A program made the position numbers and the translations under genes. The notes beneath the pieces were generated by a model. The model was not told the origin of the DNA. It was given only the letters and a program-made list of their open reading frames with translations, and did no database searches. Shown one piece after another: positions 55,812 through 64,000 of a stretch of DNA of 64,000 bases. Origin of the DNA: Rhodoplanes tepidamans (GTDB taxonomy: Bacteria; Pseudomonadota; Alphaproteobacteria; Rhizobiales; Xanthobacteraceae); contig NZ_JAUSUJ010000012.1 in assembly GCF_030813915.1 (NCBI RefSeq), positions 141,819-205,818 on the forward strand. The letters are read 5' to 3'. Within the stretch, counting starts at the first letter, position 1. Every line of letters starts with the position of its first letter.

Positions 55812-57590
55812 ATGTCCGATTTCTCGGCCGAGCAGAAACGCTATCTCGAGGGCATGGCGGCCGGCATGGCCGTGATGAAGTCGGTCGCTGCGCCCGCCGG
55901 GGCGGCCACGCCGTCGGCGCCGCCGAGCGGCCCCGACGCCATCCACCTCGCCGCACAGGACAAGGCTCTGGCGGCGGGCCAGAAGCTGGTCGACCAGGAG
56001 AAGTGGAAGCGCGCCGAGCATCCCTTCGACGCCTATGGCCGCATGAAGCGCGAGGCCGACGCCGGCAAGGCGCCGACCCCGCCGGACAACTTCCGCTGGC
56101 GCTATCACGGTCTCTTTTGGGTTGCGCCGACCCAGACCTCGTTCATGGCTCGGCTGCGCATCCCCAACGGGATCCTGAACCACTGGCAGTTCGCCGGCGT
56201 CGCGGATCTGGCCGACCGCCACGGCGGCGGCTACGCCCATGTGACGACGCGGGCGAACCTGCAGATCCGCGAGATCGCGCCGGAAAGCGCGGGGCCGTTT
56301 CTCGAGGCGCTTTCGGATCTCGGCCTCACCGGGCGCGGGGCCGGCGCCGACAACATCCGCAACGTCACCGGCTCGCCCACCGCCGGCATCGACCCGCAGG
56401 AGCTGATCGACACGCGGCCGCTGGCGCGTGCCTGGCATTTCCACATCCTCAACGAGCGGGCCATGATCGGCCTGCCGCGAAAGTTCAATGTGTCGTTCGA
56501 CGGCGGCGGACGGATTCCGGCGCTGGAGGAGACCAACGACATCGGCTTCCAGGCCGTCCGGGTGCTCGACGGCGCAGCCGTCGAACCGGGGGTGTGGATG
56601 CGGCTCGCGCTCGGCGGCATCTCGGGCCACAAGGATCTCGCACGCGACACCGGCGTCGTGGTGCGGCCCGCCGACTGCACGGCCGTCGCCGACGCGATCG
56701 TGCGCGTCTTCGTCGCCGAAGGCGACCGCACCAACCGTGCGAAGGCCCGCCTCAAATACGTGCTCGACCGGCTCGGCTTCGAGGCCTTCCTGGCGAGGGT
56801 CGAGGAGGTGCTGGGCCGCAGGCTCGACCGTGTCGATGCCGCCCACGTCGCGCCGCGTCCCGCGACGGACCGGATGGCGCATCTCGGCGTGCACCCGCAG
56901 GTGCAGGACGGTCGCGTCCATGTCGGCGTCGTGGTTCCGGTCGGCCGGCTCACGACAGAGCAGATGCGCGGCATCGCGGCGATCGCCCGCGAGCTCGGCG
57001 ACGGGGATGTGCGGCTCACGGTGTGGCAGAATCTTCTGATCTCCGGCGTCGCGGCGGATCGCGCCAGCGAGGTGGAGGCGCGGCTTGCGGCCCTCGGCCT
57101 TTCCACGCAGCCGACTTCGATCCGCGCCGGGCTCGTCGCCTGCACGGGCATGACCGGCTGCAAGTTCGCCAATGCGCACACCAAGGAGAACGCGCTCGAC
57201 ATCGCGTCTCACGTCGAGGCGCGACTCGCGCTCGACGTGCCGGTCAACATCCATCTCACGGGCTGCCCGAACTCCTGCGCCCAACACTATATCGGCGATA
57301 TCGGCCTGATCGGCGTGAAGGTGCCGGTCGGCAGCGAGGGCGAAACGGTCGAGGGCTACGACGTCGTCGTCGGCGGCGGCTTCGCCGAGAACGCCGCCAT
57401 CGGCCGCATGCTGTGGACGGGGGTGCCGGAGGAGCGTGCCGCCGTGCATGTCGAGGCGCTGCTGCGCGCCTATCTGGCCGGCCGCAGCGGGCCCGACGAG
57501 AGCTTTCAGCAGTTCACGCTCCGGGTCGGCGTCGATGTCCTGAAAGGCGCCGCGCCGACCGCGACGCGCGCCCTGGAGGCCGCCGAATGA
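55812..57590 (+). CDS. nirA: NirA-type ferredoxin-dependent nitrite reductase
   Basis: 592 residues. Siroheme/4Fe-4S ligands C444-x5-C450 and C485-x3-C489 (ACTGMTGCKFA, TGCPNSCAQHYIGDIGLIG). N-terminal repeats FRWRYHGLFWVAPTQTSFMARLRIPNGIL and HVTTRANLQIREIAP are the two parts of the sulfite/nitrite reductase half-domain. It reduces nitrite to ammonium by six electrons. It lies ten bases after the FAD oxidoreductase gene, and its stop overlaps the next start (ATGA). Confidence 0.92.
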   Translation: MSDFSAEQKRYLEGMAAGMAVMKSVAAPAGAATPSAPPSGPDAIHLAAQDKALAAGQKLVDQEKWKRAEHPFDAYGRMKREADAGKAPTPPDNFRWRYHGLFWVAPTQTSFMARLRIPNGILNHWQFAGVADLADRHGGGYAHVTTRANLQIREIAPESAGPFLEALSDLGLTGRGAGADNIRNVTGSPTAGIDPQELIDTRPLARAWHFHILNERAMIGLPRKFNVSFDGGGRIPALEETNDIGFQAVRVLDGAAVEPGVWMRLALGGISGHKDLARDTGVVVRPADCTAVADAIVRVFVAEGDRTNRAKARLKYVLDRLGFEAFLARVEEVLGRRLDRVDAAHVAPRPATDRMAHLGVHPQVQDGRVHVGVVVPVGRLTTEQMRGIAAIARELGDGDVRLTVWQNLLISGVAADRASEVEARLAALGLSTQPTSIRAGLVACTGMTGCKFANAHTKENALDIASHVEARLALDVPVNIHLTGCPNSCAQHYIGDIGLIGVKVPVGSEGETVEGYDVVVGGGFAENAAIGRMLWTGVPEERAAVHVEALLRAYLAGRSGPDESFQQFTLRVGVDVLKGAAPTATRALEAAE

Positions 57591-59194
57591 ACGCGTCGGT
57601 CCAGCCGCCCTCCGTCTTCATGCTGCCCGAGACGGCGCCGTTCTCGCCCGAGCAGCGCGCGTGGCTCGGCGGCTTCTTCGCTGCGCTGGCGGCCCCTGGC
57701 ACGGCGCCCATGCCGGTCGATGCGACGGCGGGTGCGGTCGGGTCGGCGAAGGAGTCCGGGCTCGCCGACAACGACGATGCGCCATGGCACGATCCGGCGA
57801 TGCCGCTCGCCGAGCGGCAGGCGCTGGCCACGGGGCGCCCGCTGGCGCCCCGCCTGATGGCCGCGATGGCGCAGCAGGACTGCGGCCAGTGCGGCTACAC
57901 CTGCGCCGCCTACGCCAATGCGCTCGCCACCGGTGCCGAGGCGCGGCTCAATCTCTGCGCCCCCGGCGGCAAGGATACGTTCAGGGCCGTGAAGGTGCTG
58001 GCGGCCGAGATTGGTGTCGCGGCATCGCCGTCAATGGCCGCGGCACCTGCCGAACCGGCGGCGGCTTCCGCCGGGGCGGTGGACCGGGGCTACTCGCGGG
58101 AGGCGCCCGTCGACGCCGTCTTCGTCGGCCGGCGTCGGCTCAACGGGCCGGGATCCGAGAAGGAGACGTTCCACATCGAGCTCGATCTCGCCGGAACCGG
58201 CGTGAGCTACGCGGCGGGCGACAGCCTCGGGGTGTTCGCGGTAAATGCGCCAGGCCTCGTCGATGCCGTCATTGCCCAGCTCGGCGCCCGTCCCGAGGGA
58301 CTCGTCGCCGGTCGGTCGCTCCACGACGTTCTGTCGCGCGACCTCTCGCTCGGCGCCGCACCCGACGCACTGTTCCAGCTCTTCTCCTACGTGACGGGCG
58401 GAGCCCTGCGGCAGAAGGCGCGGGCGCTCGCCGCCGGCGAGGATCCGGACGGCGATGCGACGACGCTCGACGTGCTCGGGGCGCTCCACAAGTTCGGCGT
58501 CCGGCCGTCGGCGGAGGCGTTCGTCGAGGCGCTCGATCCGCTGCAGCCGCGGCTCTACTCGATCTCGTCGTCGCCGAAGGCAAATCCCGGCCGCGTCTCG
58601 CTCACCGTCGATGCGGTGCGCTACACGATCAACCGGCGCGGCCGCTTCGGCGTCGCCTCGACGTTTCTGGGCGAGCGCGTGTCCGAGGGCGCGCGCATCC
58701 CGGTCTATGTGCAGCGGGCGCACGGCTTCGGCGTGCCGCCGGATCCGGCGACGCCGCTGATCATGATCGGCCCGGGCACCGGGATCGCGCCGTTCCGCGC
58801 CTTCCTGCAGGAGCGCGCCGCGACCCAGGCGCCGGGCCGGAACTGGCTGTTCTTCGGCCATCAGCGGCGCGATCACGACTTCTTCTACGAGAGCGAGCTG
58901 AACGCGCTCAAGAGCGCCGGCGTGCTCACGCGGCTGTCGCTCGCCTGGTCGCGCGACGGGGCGGAGAAGTTCTACGTGCAGGACCGCATGCGCGAGGTCG
59001 GGGCCGAGCTGTTCGCCTGGCTGGAGGAGGGAGCCCATGTCGCGGTGTGCGGCGACGCCAAGCGCATGGCCAAGGACGTCGAGCGTGCCCTCGTCGACAT
59101 CGTCGAGCTGCACGGCGGGCGGCCGGCGGAGTCTGCCGTCGCCTACGTCGCCGCGCTGAAGAAGGCGGGCCGCTATCAGGCCGACGTGTATTGA
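57587..59194 (+). CDS. CysJ-like FAD/NADPH reductase with N-terminal 4Fe-4S module, no FMN domain
   Basis: 535 residues. Instead of a flavodoxin domain the N-terminus has CGQCGYTCAAYANALATGAEARLNLC (Cys99, 102, 106, 124), a 4Fe-4S putative module. Then a CysJ-like reductase: FAD motif RLYSISSSP (about 322-330), NADPH-binding GPGTGIAPFRAFLQER and the closing aromatic DVY. It should feed NADPH electrons, through the cluster, to NirA or NasA. Confidence 0.88.
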   Translation: MNASVQPPSVFMLPETAPFSPEQRAWLGGFFAALAAPGTAPMPVDATAGAVGSAKESGLADNDDAPWHDPAMPLAERQALATGRPLAPRLMAAMAQQDCGQCGYTCAAYANALATGAEARLNLCAPGGKDTFRAVKVLAAEIGVAASPSMAAAPAEPAAASAGAVDRGYSREAPVDAVFVGRRRLNGPGSEKETFHIELDLAGTGVSYAAGDSLGVFAVNAPGLVDAVIAQLGARPEGLVAGRSLHDVLSRDLSLGAAPDALFQLFSYVTGGALRQKARALAAGEDPDGDATTLDVLGALHKFGVRPSAEAFVEALDPLQPRLYSISSSPKANPGRVSLTVDAVRYTINRRGRFGVASTFLGERVSEGARIPVYVQRAHGFGVPPDPATPLIMIGPGTGIAPFRAFLQERAATQAPGRNWLFFGHQRRDHDFFYESELNALKSAGVLTRLSLAWSRDGAEKFYVQDRMREVGAELFAWLEEGAHVAVCGDAKRMAKDVERALVDIVELHGGRPAESAVAYVAALKKAGRYQADVY

Positions 59195-59214
59195 GCGGCG
59201 TGATGATCAACTCC

Positions 59215-59318
59215 CCGTCATTCCGGGGCGCTCCGAAGGTGCGACCCCGGACCCCAGCGACGACCTTCGCCGGGGCTGGAGTTCGGGTCCGGCGCTCCGC
59301 GCCGTCCCGGAATGATGC
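59215..59318. repeat. Mosaic intergenic repeat with terminal inverted CATTCCGGG boxes
   Basis: CATTCCGGGGCG at one end and CGTCCCGGAATG at the other are inverted copies. Inside are GACCCCGGACCCC and a reversed GGGTCCGGCGC. This is a classic Rhizobiales dispersed palindromic unit. It lies between the reductase and nasA genes and may form an mRNA boundary. Confidence 0.68.
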
Positions 59319-59348
59319 GGACGGAGATCAGCGAGCCGGAACGAAGCC

Positions 59349-62030
59349 ATGAGCGATCCCATCGGCACGATGCCAACGGTCCGCACCACCTGCCCGTACT
59401 GCGGGGTCGGCTGCGGCATTCTCGCGACTCCGGACGGGGCGGGCGGAGCGACCGTCGCCGGCGACCCCGGGCATCCGTCGAACGTCGGCCGGCTGTGCTC
59501 GAAGGGCGCGGCGCTGGGCGAGACGCTCGGCCTCGCGACGCGACTGCTGCATCCCGTCGTCGATGGCGCGCGGACGAGCTGGAGCACGGCGCTCGACGCG
59601 GTCGCGACGCGGCTGACCGACGTGATCGCGCGGCACGGCCGCGAGTCGGTCGCGTTCTATCTGTCCGGCCAGCTCCTCACCGAGGACTATTACGTCGCCA
59701 ACAAGCTCGCCAAGGGCTTCATCGGCACGCCGCACGTCGACACCAACTCGCGCCTGTGCATGGCATCCTCGGTTGCCGGCCACCGTCGCAGCTTCGGGGC
59801 CGATGTCGTGCCGGGCAGCTACGAGGACCTGGAGCAGGCCGATCTCGTGGTCCTGGTCGGCTCCAACGCGGCGTGGTGCCACCCGGTGCTGTTCCAGCGG
59901 ATCGCCGCGGCACGGCGCTCGCGCGGCACCCGGGTGATCGCGATCGATCCGCGCCGCACGGCCACGGCCGAGGAGGCGGACGCTCATCTCGCCGTCGCCC
60001 CCGGCCAGGACACGGTGCTGTTCGCCCATCTGCTGACGCAGATCGCCGACTCGGCCGTGCTCGACCGCGCCTTCGTCGCCGCGCACACGACCGGCTTCGA
60101 CGAGACGCTGGCGCGCGCGAGGGAGATCGCGCCGAGCCTCGCCGCGACGGCGGCCCGCACCGGTCTGGCCGAATCCGAGGTGAGGGACTTCGTCCGCGCC
60201 TGGTGCGCTACCGAACGGGTGGTGACGGTGTGGTCGCAGGGCGTCAACCAATCGGCCCAAGGCACCGACAAGGTGACCAGCATCGTCGCCTGCCATCTCG
60301 CCACCGGGCGGATCGGGCGACCCGGCATGGGGCCGTTGTCCTTCACGGGGCAGCCCAACGCGATGGGCGGCCGCGAGGTCGGCGGCCTCGCCAACATGCT
60401 GGCCGCGCACATGGGCTTCTCCGCGGTCGAGGTCGACCGCGTGCGCCGGTTCTGGACCGCGCCGGCGATGGTGACGGGCGAGGGCCTCAAGGCCGTCGAC
60501 CTGTTCGACGCCGTCGCCGACGGGCGCATCAGGGCGCTGTGGGTGATGGGCACCAATCCGGCCGTGTCGCTGCCGCGGGCCGACGCGGTGCGCGATGCGC
60601 TCGGGCGGCTCGATCTGCTGGTCGTGTCCGACAACGTCGCGTCCAACGACACGCTCTCGGCCGGTATCGGCGCGGCGGGCATCCACATCCGTCTGCCGGC
60701 CGCCGCGTGGGGCGAGAAGGACGGCACCGTCACCAATTCGGAACGCCGCATCTCGCGTCAGCGGCCCTTCCTGCGGCTCGCCGGCGAGGCGAAGCCGGAC
60801 TGGTGGATTCTCTCCCGTGTCGCGGAGCGGCTCGGGCACGGCGTGGCGTTCGCCTGGACGTCGCCCGCCGCGATCTTCCGCGAGCACGCCGCGCTCTCCG
60901 GGTTCGAGAACGACGGCGCCCGCGCCTTCGACATCTCCGGCCTCGACGATCTCGACGACGCCGGCTACGACGCGCTCGCACCGGTGCAGTGGCCGGTCCG
61001 GCGCGGAACTCGCGACGGCACGGCCCGCCTGTTCGGCGACGGCGGCTTCGTCACGGCCGACCGCCGCGCCCGCTTCGTGCCAGCCGCCGCGCCGGGGCTC
61101 GCATCCGCGGCGTCGCCCCGCTTTCCGCTGCGCCTGAACACCGGGCGGGTCCGCGACCAGTGGCACACGATGACGCGTACCGGCCTGTCGCCGCGACTCG
61201 GCGCGCACCGGCCGGAGCCGTTCGTCGAGGTGCACCCGGATGACATCGCCCGCTGCGGCCTGAGAGACGGCGGCTTCGCTCGGGCCGAGACGGCGCACGG
61301 CAGTGCCGTGCTGCGCGTGGTGGCGACCGAGATCGTGCGGCCCGGCGAGATCTTCGCGCCGATCCACTGGACCGCCGAGACGTCCTCGTACGGCCGCGTG
61401 GGACCGCTGGTGCAGGGCGCGACCGATCCCCATTCCGGCCAGCCCGAGGCGAAGGCGACACCGGCGACGCTCGTCCCCGTGCCGATGCGGCTCGCCGGCT
61501 TCGCGCTGTCGACGGCGCCGCTCGCGCTGCCGGTGGGGCTCTGGTGGGCCCGCATCGCCGTCGCCGGCGGCTTCGCCTGGACGCTCGCCGGCGACGGGCC
61601 ACTGGCGGCTCTCGTCGCGGCGGCGACGGCGTTGTTCCCGGGCTGCGACCGGGCGGAGCTGCGCGATCCCGCCCGCGACGTGTTCCGGCTCGCCGCCTTC
61701 GACGACGGCCGGCTCGCCGGAGCACTGTTCGTCGGGCCGGCCGCGCAGGTGCCGCGCTGGGAGACCCTGGCGCCGCTGCTCGGCGGGCCTGTCGCGTCGG
61801 CGGCGCGGCTGTCGCTGCTCTCCGGCCGCGCACCGGACGGAAGCGCCGATTGCGGCCCGGTGGTCTGCGCCTGTCATTCGGTCGGCCGCGAGGCGATCCT
61901 GGCCGCCATCGCGGCCGGCGCCGACGATGCGTCCGCGATCGGCGCCGCCGTGAAGGCCGGCACCAATTGCGGCTCCTGCATTCCCGAGCTGAAGCGGCTT
62001 CTGGCGGAGGTCCCCCGTGTCGCAGCCTGA
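59349..62030 (+). CDS. nasA: NasA, assimilatory nitrate reductase catalytic subunit
   Basis: 893 residues. N-terminal 4Fe-4S C15-x2-C18-x3-C22-x27-C50 (CPYCGVGC, LCSK), then the bis-MGD molybdopterin domains with NQSAQGTDKVTSIV, LSFTGQPNAMGGREVGG and MGTNPAVSLP. A C-terminal BFD-like 2Fe-2S domain has VVCACHSVGREAILAAI and GTNCGSC (about 838-880). The domain permits electron input from the FAD or FeS-flavin partners. It reduces nitrate to nitrite in the cytoplasm. Confidence 0.95.
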   Translation: MSDPIGTMPTVRTTCPYCGVGCGILATPDGAGGATVAGDPGHPSNVGRLCSKGAALGETLGLATRLLHPVVDGARTSWSTALDAVATRLTDVIARHGRESVAFYLSGQLLTEDYYVANKLAKGFIGTPHVDTNSRLCMASSVAGHRRSFGADVVPGSYEDLEQADLVVLVGSNAAWCHPVLFQRIAAARRSRGTRVIAIDPRRTATAEEADAHLAVAPGQDTVLFAHLLTQIADSAVLDRAFVAAHTTGFDETLARAREIAPSLAATAARTGLAESEVRDFVRAWCATERVVTVWSQGVNQSAQGTDKVTSIVACHLATGRIGRPGMGPLSFTGQPNAMGGREVGGLANMLAAHMGFSAVEVDRVRRFWTAPAMVTGEGLKAVDLFDAVADGRIRALWVMGTNPAVSLPRADAVRDALGRLDLLVVSDNVASNDTLSAGIGAAGIHIRLPAAAWGEKDGTVTNSERRISRQRPFLRLAGEAKPDWWILSRVAERLGHGVAFAWTSPAAIFREHAALSGFENDGARAFDISGLDDLDDAGYDALAPVQWPVRRGTRDGTARLFGDGGFVTADRRARFVPAAAPGLASAASPRFPLRLNTGRVRDQWHTMTRTGLSPRLGAHRPEPFVEVHPDDIARCGLRDGGFARAETAHGSAVLRVVATEIVRPGEIFAPIHWTAETSSYGRVGPLVQGATDPHSGQPEAKATPATLVPVPMRLAGFALSTAPLALPVGLWWARIAVAGGFAWTLAGDGPLAALVAAATALFPGCDRAELRDPARDVFRLAAFDDGRLAGALFVGPAAQVPRWETLAPLLGGPVASAARLSLLSGRAPDGSADCGPVVCACHSVGREAILAAIAAGADDASAIGAAVKAGTNCGSCIPELKRLLAEVPRVAA

Positions 62031-63519
62031 CCGAGTTCCGGAGGAGACGCGGGCCGGCGGCCTCGCGCCGCTCGCCGTGCTGCCCGTGTTCGTCCGGTTG
62101 CGCGGCCGCCGTGCCGTCGTGCTCGGCGGCAATGCCGGCGCCGCCTGGAAGGCGCGGCTGCTCGCCTCCGCCGGGGCGCATGTAGACGTGATCGCGACAG
62201 ACCTCTCGGACGAGATGCGCGAAACGGCCGGCGTCGCGCCGGACGGCAGCGTGGCCTTGCACCAGCGTCCGTGGGCGGCCGAGGATTTCCATGGCGCCCG
62301 GTTCGTGATCGTCGCGCCGGAGGAGGCCGGGGAGGCGCGCCGTGCCGTCGACATCGCGCGCAAGAGCGGCGCGATCGTCAACGCCGTCGACAGGCCGGAG
62401 CTGTGCGACGTTCAGTTCGGTGCCATCGTCAACCGCTCGCCGCTCGTCGTCGGCATCTCGACCGACGGCGCCGCGCCGGTGCTGGCCCAGACGCTGCGCT
62501 CGAAGATCGAGTCGCTGATCCCGCTCGGCCTCGCCGGCTGGCTCGACGCCGCCAAGCGCTGGCGCGGCGAGGTGGCGGCCCGGATCGGCGGCATGACGAT
62601 GCGCCGTGCCTTCTGGCAGCGTTTCGCCGACCGCGCCTTCGCCGAGCCGGACCGGCGGCCGACCCGCGACGATCTCGACGATCTGCTCGCCGGCGGAGCC
62701 GGGGAAGGGGCCGGCGACATCACGCTGGTCGGCGCCGGCCCGGGCGATCCCGAGCTGATGACGCTCGCTGCCGTGCGGGCGCTGCGAAGCGCCGACGTGG
62801 TGCTGTACGACGATCTGGTCTCCGACGACGTGCTGGCCTTCGCCCGGCGCGAGGCCCGCACCCTCCTGGTGGGCAAGACCGGCCATCGGCCGTCCTGTCG
62901 GCAGGACGACATCAACGCCCTGATGGTCGGCCTCGCCCGTCAGGGCAAGCGCGTCGTGCGGCTGAAGAGCGGTGATCCCGGCGTGTTCGGCCGCGCGACC
63001 GAGGAGATCGCGGCGGCGCGCGCCGCCGGCGTCGCGGTTGCGATCGTGCCCGGCGTCACGGCCGCGCAGGGGGCTGCGGCGCGTCTCGGCGTATCGCTCA
63101 CCGAGCGCGCGGTGGCGCGCCGTGTGCAGTACGTCACCGGCCACGACCGTGACGGCCGGTTGCCCGCGACGCTCGACGGTGCCGCGCTCGCCGATCCGTC
63201 GGTGACGACGGTCGTCTACATGCCGAAGAAGACGCTGCCGGCGCTCGTCGCCCGCGCCTGCACCGCCGGTCTGCCGCCGACCACCCCGGCTGTCGCGGTC
63301 GTGAACGCGACGCGCGCCGGCGAGCGCCACGTGATCACGACCGTCGGTGCGCTGGTGGAGGAGGTCGCGGCGTTGCCGGCAGGGCCGTGCCTCGTGATGA
63401 TCGGCGAGGCGATGCGTTCCGCGCGGCGCGACGGCCTCGCCGCGGCGTCCGCGCCCATCGGCTCCGGTGATAACGCCTGCATGGCGGCCATGCAGAATTT
63501 CACCGCCCGGGCCTTCTGA
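62017..63519 (+). CDS. cysG: CysG, siroheme synthase
   Basis: 500 residues. N-terminal dehydrogenase/ferrochelatase (FVRLRGRRAVVLGGNAGAAWKARLLASAGA; DVQFGAIVNRSPLVVGISTDGAAPVLAQ, about 24-145) and C-terminal uroporphyrinogen methyltransferase (ITLVGAGPGDPELMTLAAVRALRSADVVLYDDLV, VRLKSGDPGVFGRATEE, GVTAAQGAAARLGVSLTER, YMPKKTLP, about 235-470). Its GTG start overlaps the nasA stop by 14 bases. It makes the siroheme needed by NirA. Confidence 0.95.
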   Translation: MSQPDRVPEETRAGGLAPLAVLPVFVRLRGRRAVVLGGNAGAAWKARLLASAGAHVDVIATDLSDEMRETAGVAPDGSVALHQRPWAAEDFHGARFVIVAPEEAGEARRAVDIARKSGAIVNAVDRPELCDVQFGAIVNRSPLVVGISTDGAAPVLAQTLRSKIESLIPLGLAGWLDAAKRWRGEVAARIGGMTMRRAFWQRFADRAFAEPDRRPTRDDLDDLLAGGAGEGAGDITLVGAGPGDPELMTLAAVRALRSADVVLYDDLVSDDVLAFARREARTLLVGKTGHRPSCRQDDINALMVGLARQGKRVVRLKSGDPGVFGRATEEIAAARAAGVAVAIVPGVTAAQGAAARLGVSLTERAVARRVQYVTGHDRDGRLPATLDGAALADPSVTTVVYMPKKTLPALVARACTAGLPPTTPAVAVVNATRAGERHVITTVGALVEEVAALPAGPCLVMIGEAMRSARRDGLAAASAPIGSGDNACMAAMQNFTARAF

Positions 63520-63574
63520 TCACGTCGGAACGCGACTCCCGGGGGGCCGGAAACCCGCCGCGGAGCCCCCGCGT

Positions 63575-63790
63575 TTACGACTTGCGCGCGGGCTCGACAG
63601 TGAACAAACGCCACGGCCCGTTGTGCGTTTCGTGCTCCGCGACAATCGCGTGACCGGGCGTCCGGTAACGTTCTGGTCCAGGGTCGAGACGAATTCTAAA
63701 CGATATTTGTGGGTCCTTTATTAGTAAGTGCCAATTACCCAGGCTATCACCTGTTAAGCCTGGCTTAAAGCCGGACAGCGTAAGCCCCAT
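63575..63790 (-). CDS. Hypothetical small protein
   Basis: 71 residues, MGLTLSGFKPGLTGDSLGNWHLLIKDPQISFRIRL..., ending GPWRLFTVEPARKS. The composition and beta-like pattern look like a genuine protein, and the lower GC of the codons (many AT third positions) differs from nearby genes. The sequence does not belong to a family I can name. Confidence 0.55.
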   Translation of the reverse strand: MGLTLSGFKPGLTGDSLGNWHLLIKDPQISFRIRLDPGPERYRTPGHAIVAEHETHNGPWRLFTVEPARKS

Positions 63791-63961
63791 GTCAGAAAGC
63801 TGTGAGGGGGCAGAGCGATAGGCGCCCCTTTCACGGGTTCTCCAGGGGTGTGTGCCGTGACTAATACCAACCAGGAGATTGCGGTCGTCGATCTCGCCGG
63901 CTCTCAGAGTCCGTTTGGAAACTCGATTCAGTGGCTGATGCGTCGTAGGAGGAGGCTTCCC

Positions 63962-64000
63962 ATGGCGACGTGGAGCATGGCCTCGGAGACATCGATCCTG
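63962..64000 (+). CDS. Start of a gene cut by the window end
   Basis: An ATG at 63,962 is preceded by AGGAGG six bases upstream and opens MATWSMASETSIL. The same frame is open from a GTG at 63,857 (105 bases earlier) with no ribosome site. Only 13 codons are visible, so no product can be named. Confidence 0.4.
   Translation, partial: MATWSMASETSIL

Noticed and set aside
1..64000. CRISPR arrays, rRNA genes and insertion sequences
   Set aside because: I saw no regularly spaced direct repeats, no rRNA sequence and no transposase apart from the serine integrase.

Overview
The window is very GC-rich, densely packed alphaproteobacterial DNA. The assimilatory nitrate cluster (NasT/NasS, NrtABD, NirA, NasA, CysG), the elongator tRNA-Met sequence and the mosaic intergenic repeats all fit the Rhizobiales (Hyphomicrobiales). 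I do not assign a genus.

Region 1 (1 to about 41,410) is the integrase-proximal part of a temperate prophage; its other end lies to the left of the window. It has four strand blocks. (a) 1-10,715, minus: late structural genes, with a lambda-type head (small and large terminase, portal, W-type connector, S49 protease with a nested scaffold gene, decoration protein, major capsid E) followed by a P2-type baseplate (V, W, J, I), so the virion is probably contractile. (b) 10,827-16,109, plus: accessory genes, including an amidoligase, a gamma-glutamyl cyclotransferase, DUF6011- and DUF2958-like proteins and an HTH protein. Several of their leaders share an unusual hairpin with an invariant TTGGCG loop, and three share a GGGTAT-N3-ATACCC palindrome. 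(c) 16,058-27,332, minus: a methyltransferase, two ParB-like proteins around a PAPS-reductase-like protein, a helicase, a RuvC-like resolvase, a GapR-like protein and a Cro-like protein. (d) 27,470-41,390, plus: a CI-like repressor that appears to lack the autoproteolytic dyad, DUF932, a lysis cassette, RecE-like and RecT proteins, SSB, a BRO-type antirepressor, a J-domain protein and a large serine integrase. The integrase reading frame runs into the tRNA-Met gene, which is the attachment site.

Region 2 (42,091-48,634) is a chromosomal cluster: a Pls/PosA-type single-module NRPS, a polyamine-type GNAT acetyltransferase, a Sfp/EntD-type phosphopantetheinyl transferase and an acetylpolyamine amidohydrolase. 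Together they suggest synthesis of a cationic or polyamine-linked peptide with reversible acetylation. This is the most attractive candidate for an uncharacterised system.

Region 3 (49,168-63,519) is a complete nitrate assimilation locus. A two-gene sensor/antiterminator pair (NasS/NasT) precedes a leader with a sigma-54-like promoter, an ANTAR hexaloop hairpin and an overlapping intrinsic terminator. Then come the nitrate ABC transporter, an FAD oxidoreductase, nitrite reductase, an FeS-flavoprotein reductase, nitrate reductase and siroheme synthase. The window ends with a small hypothetical gene and the start of another gene.
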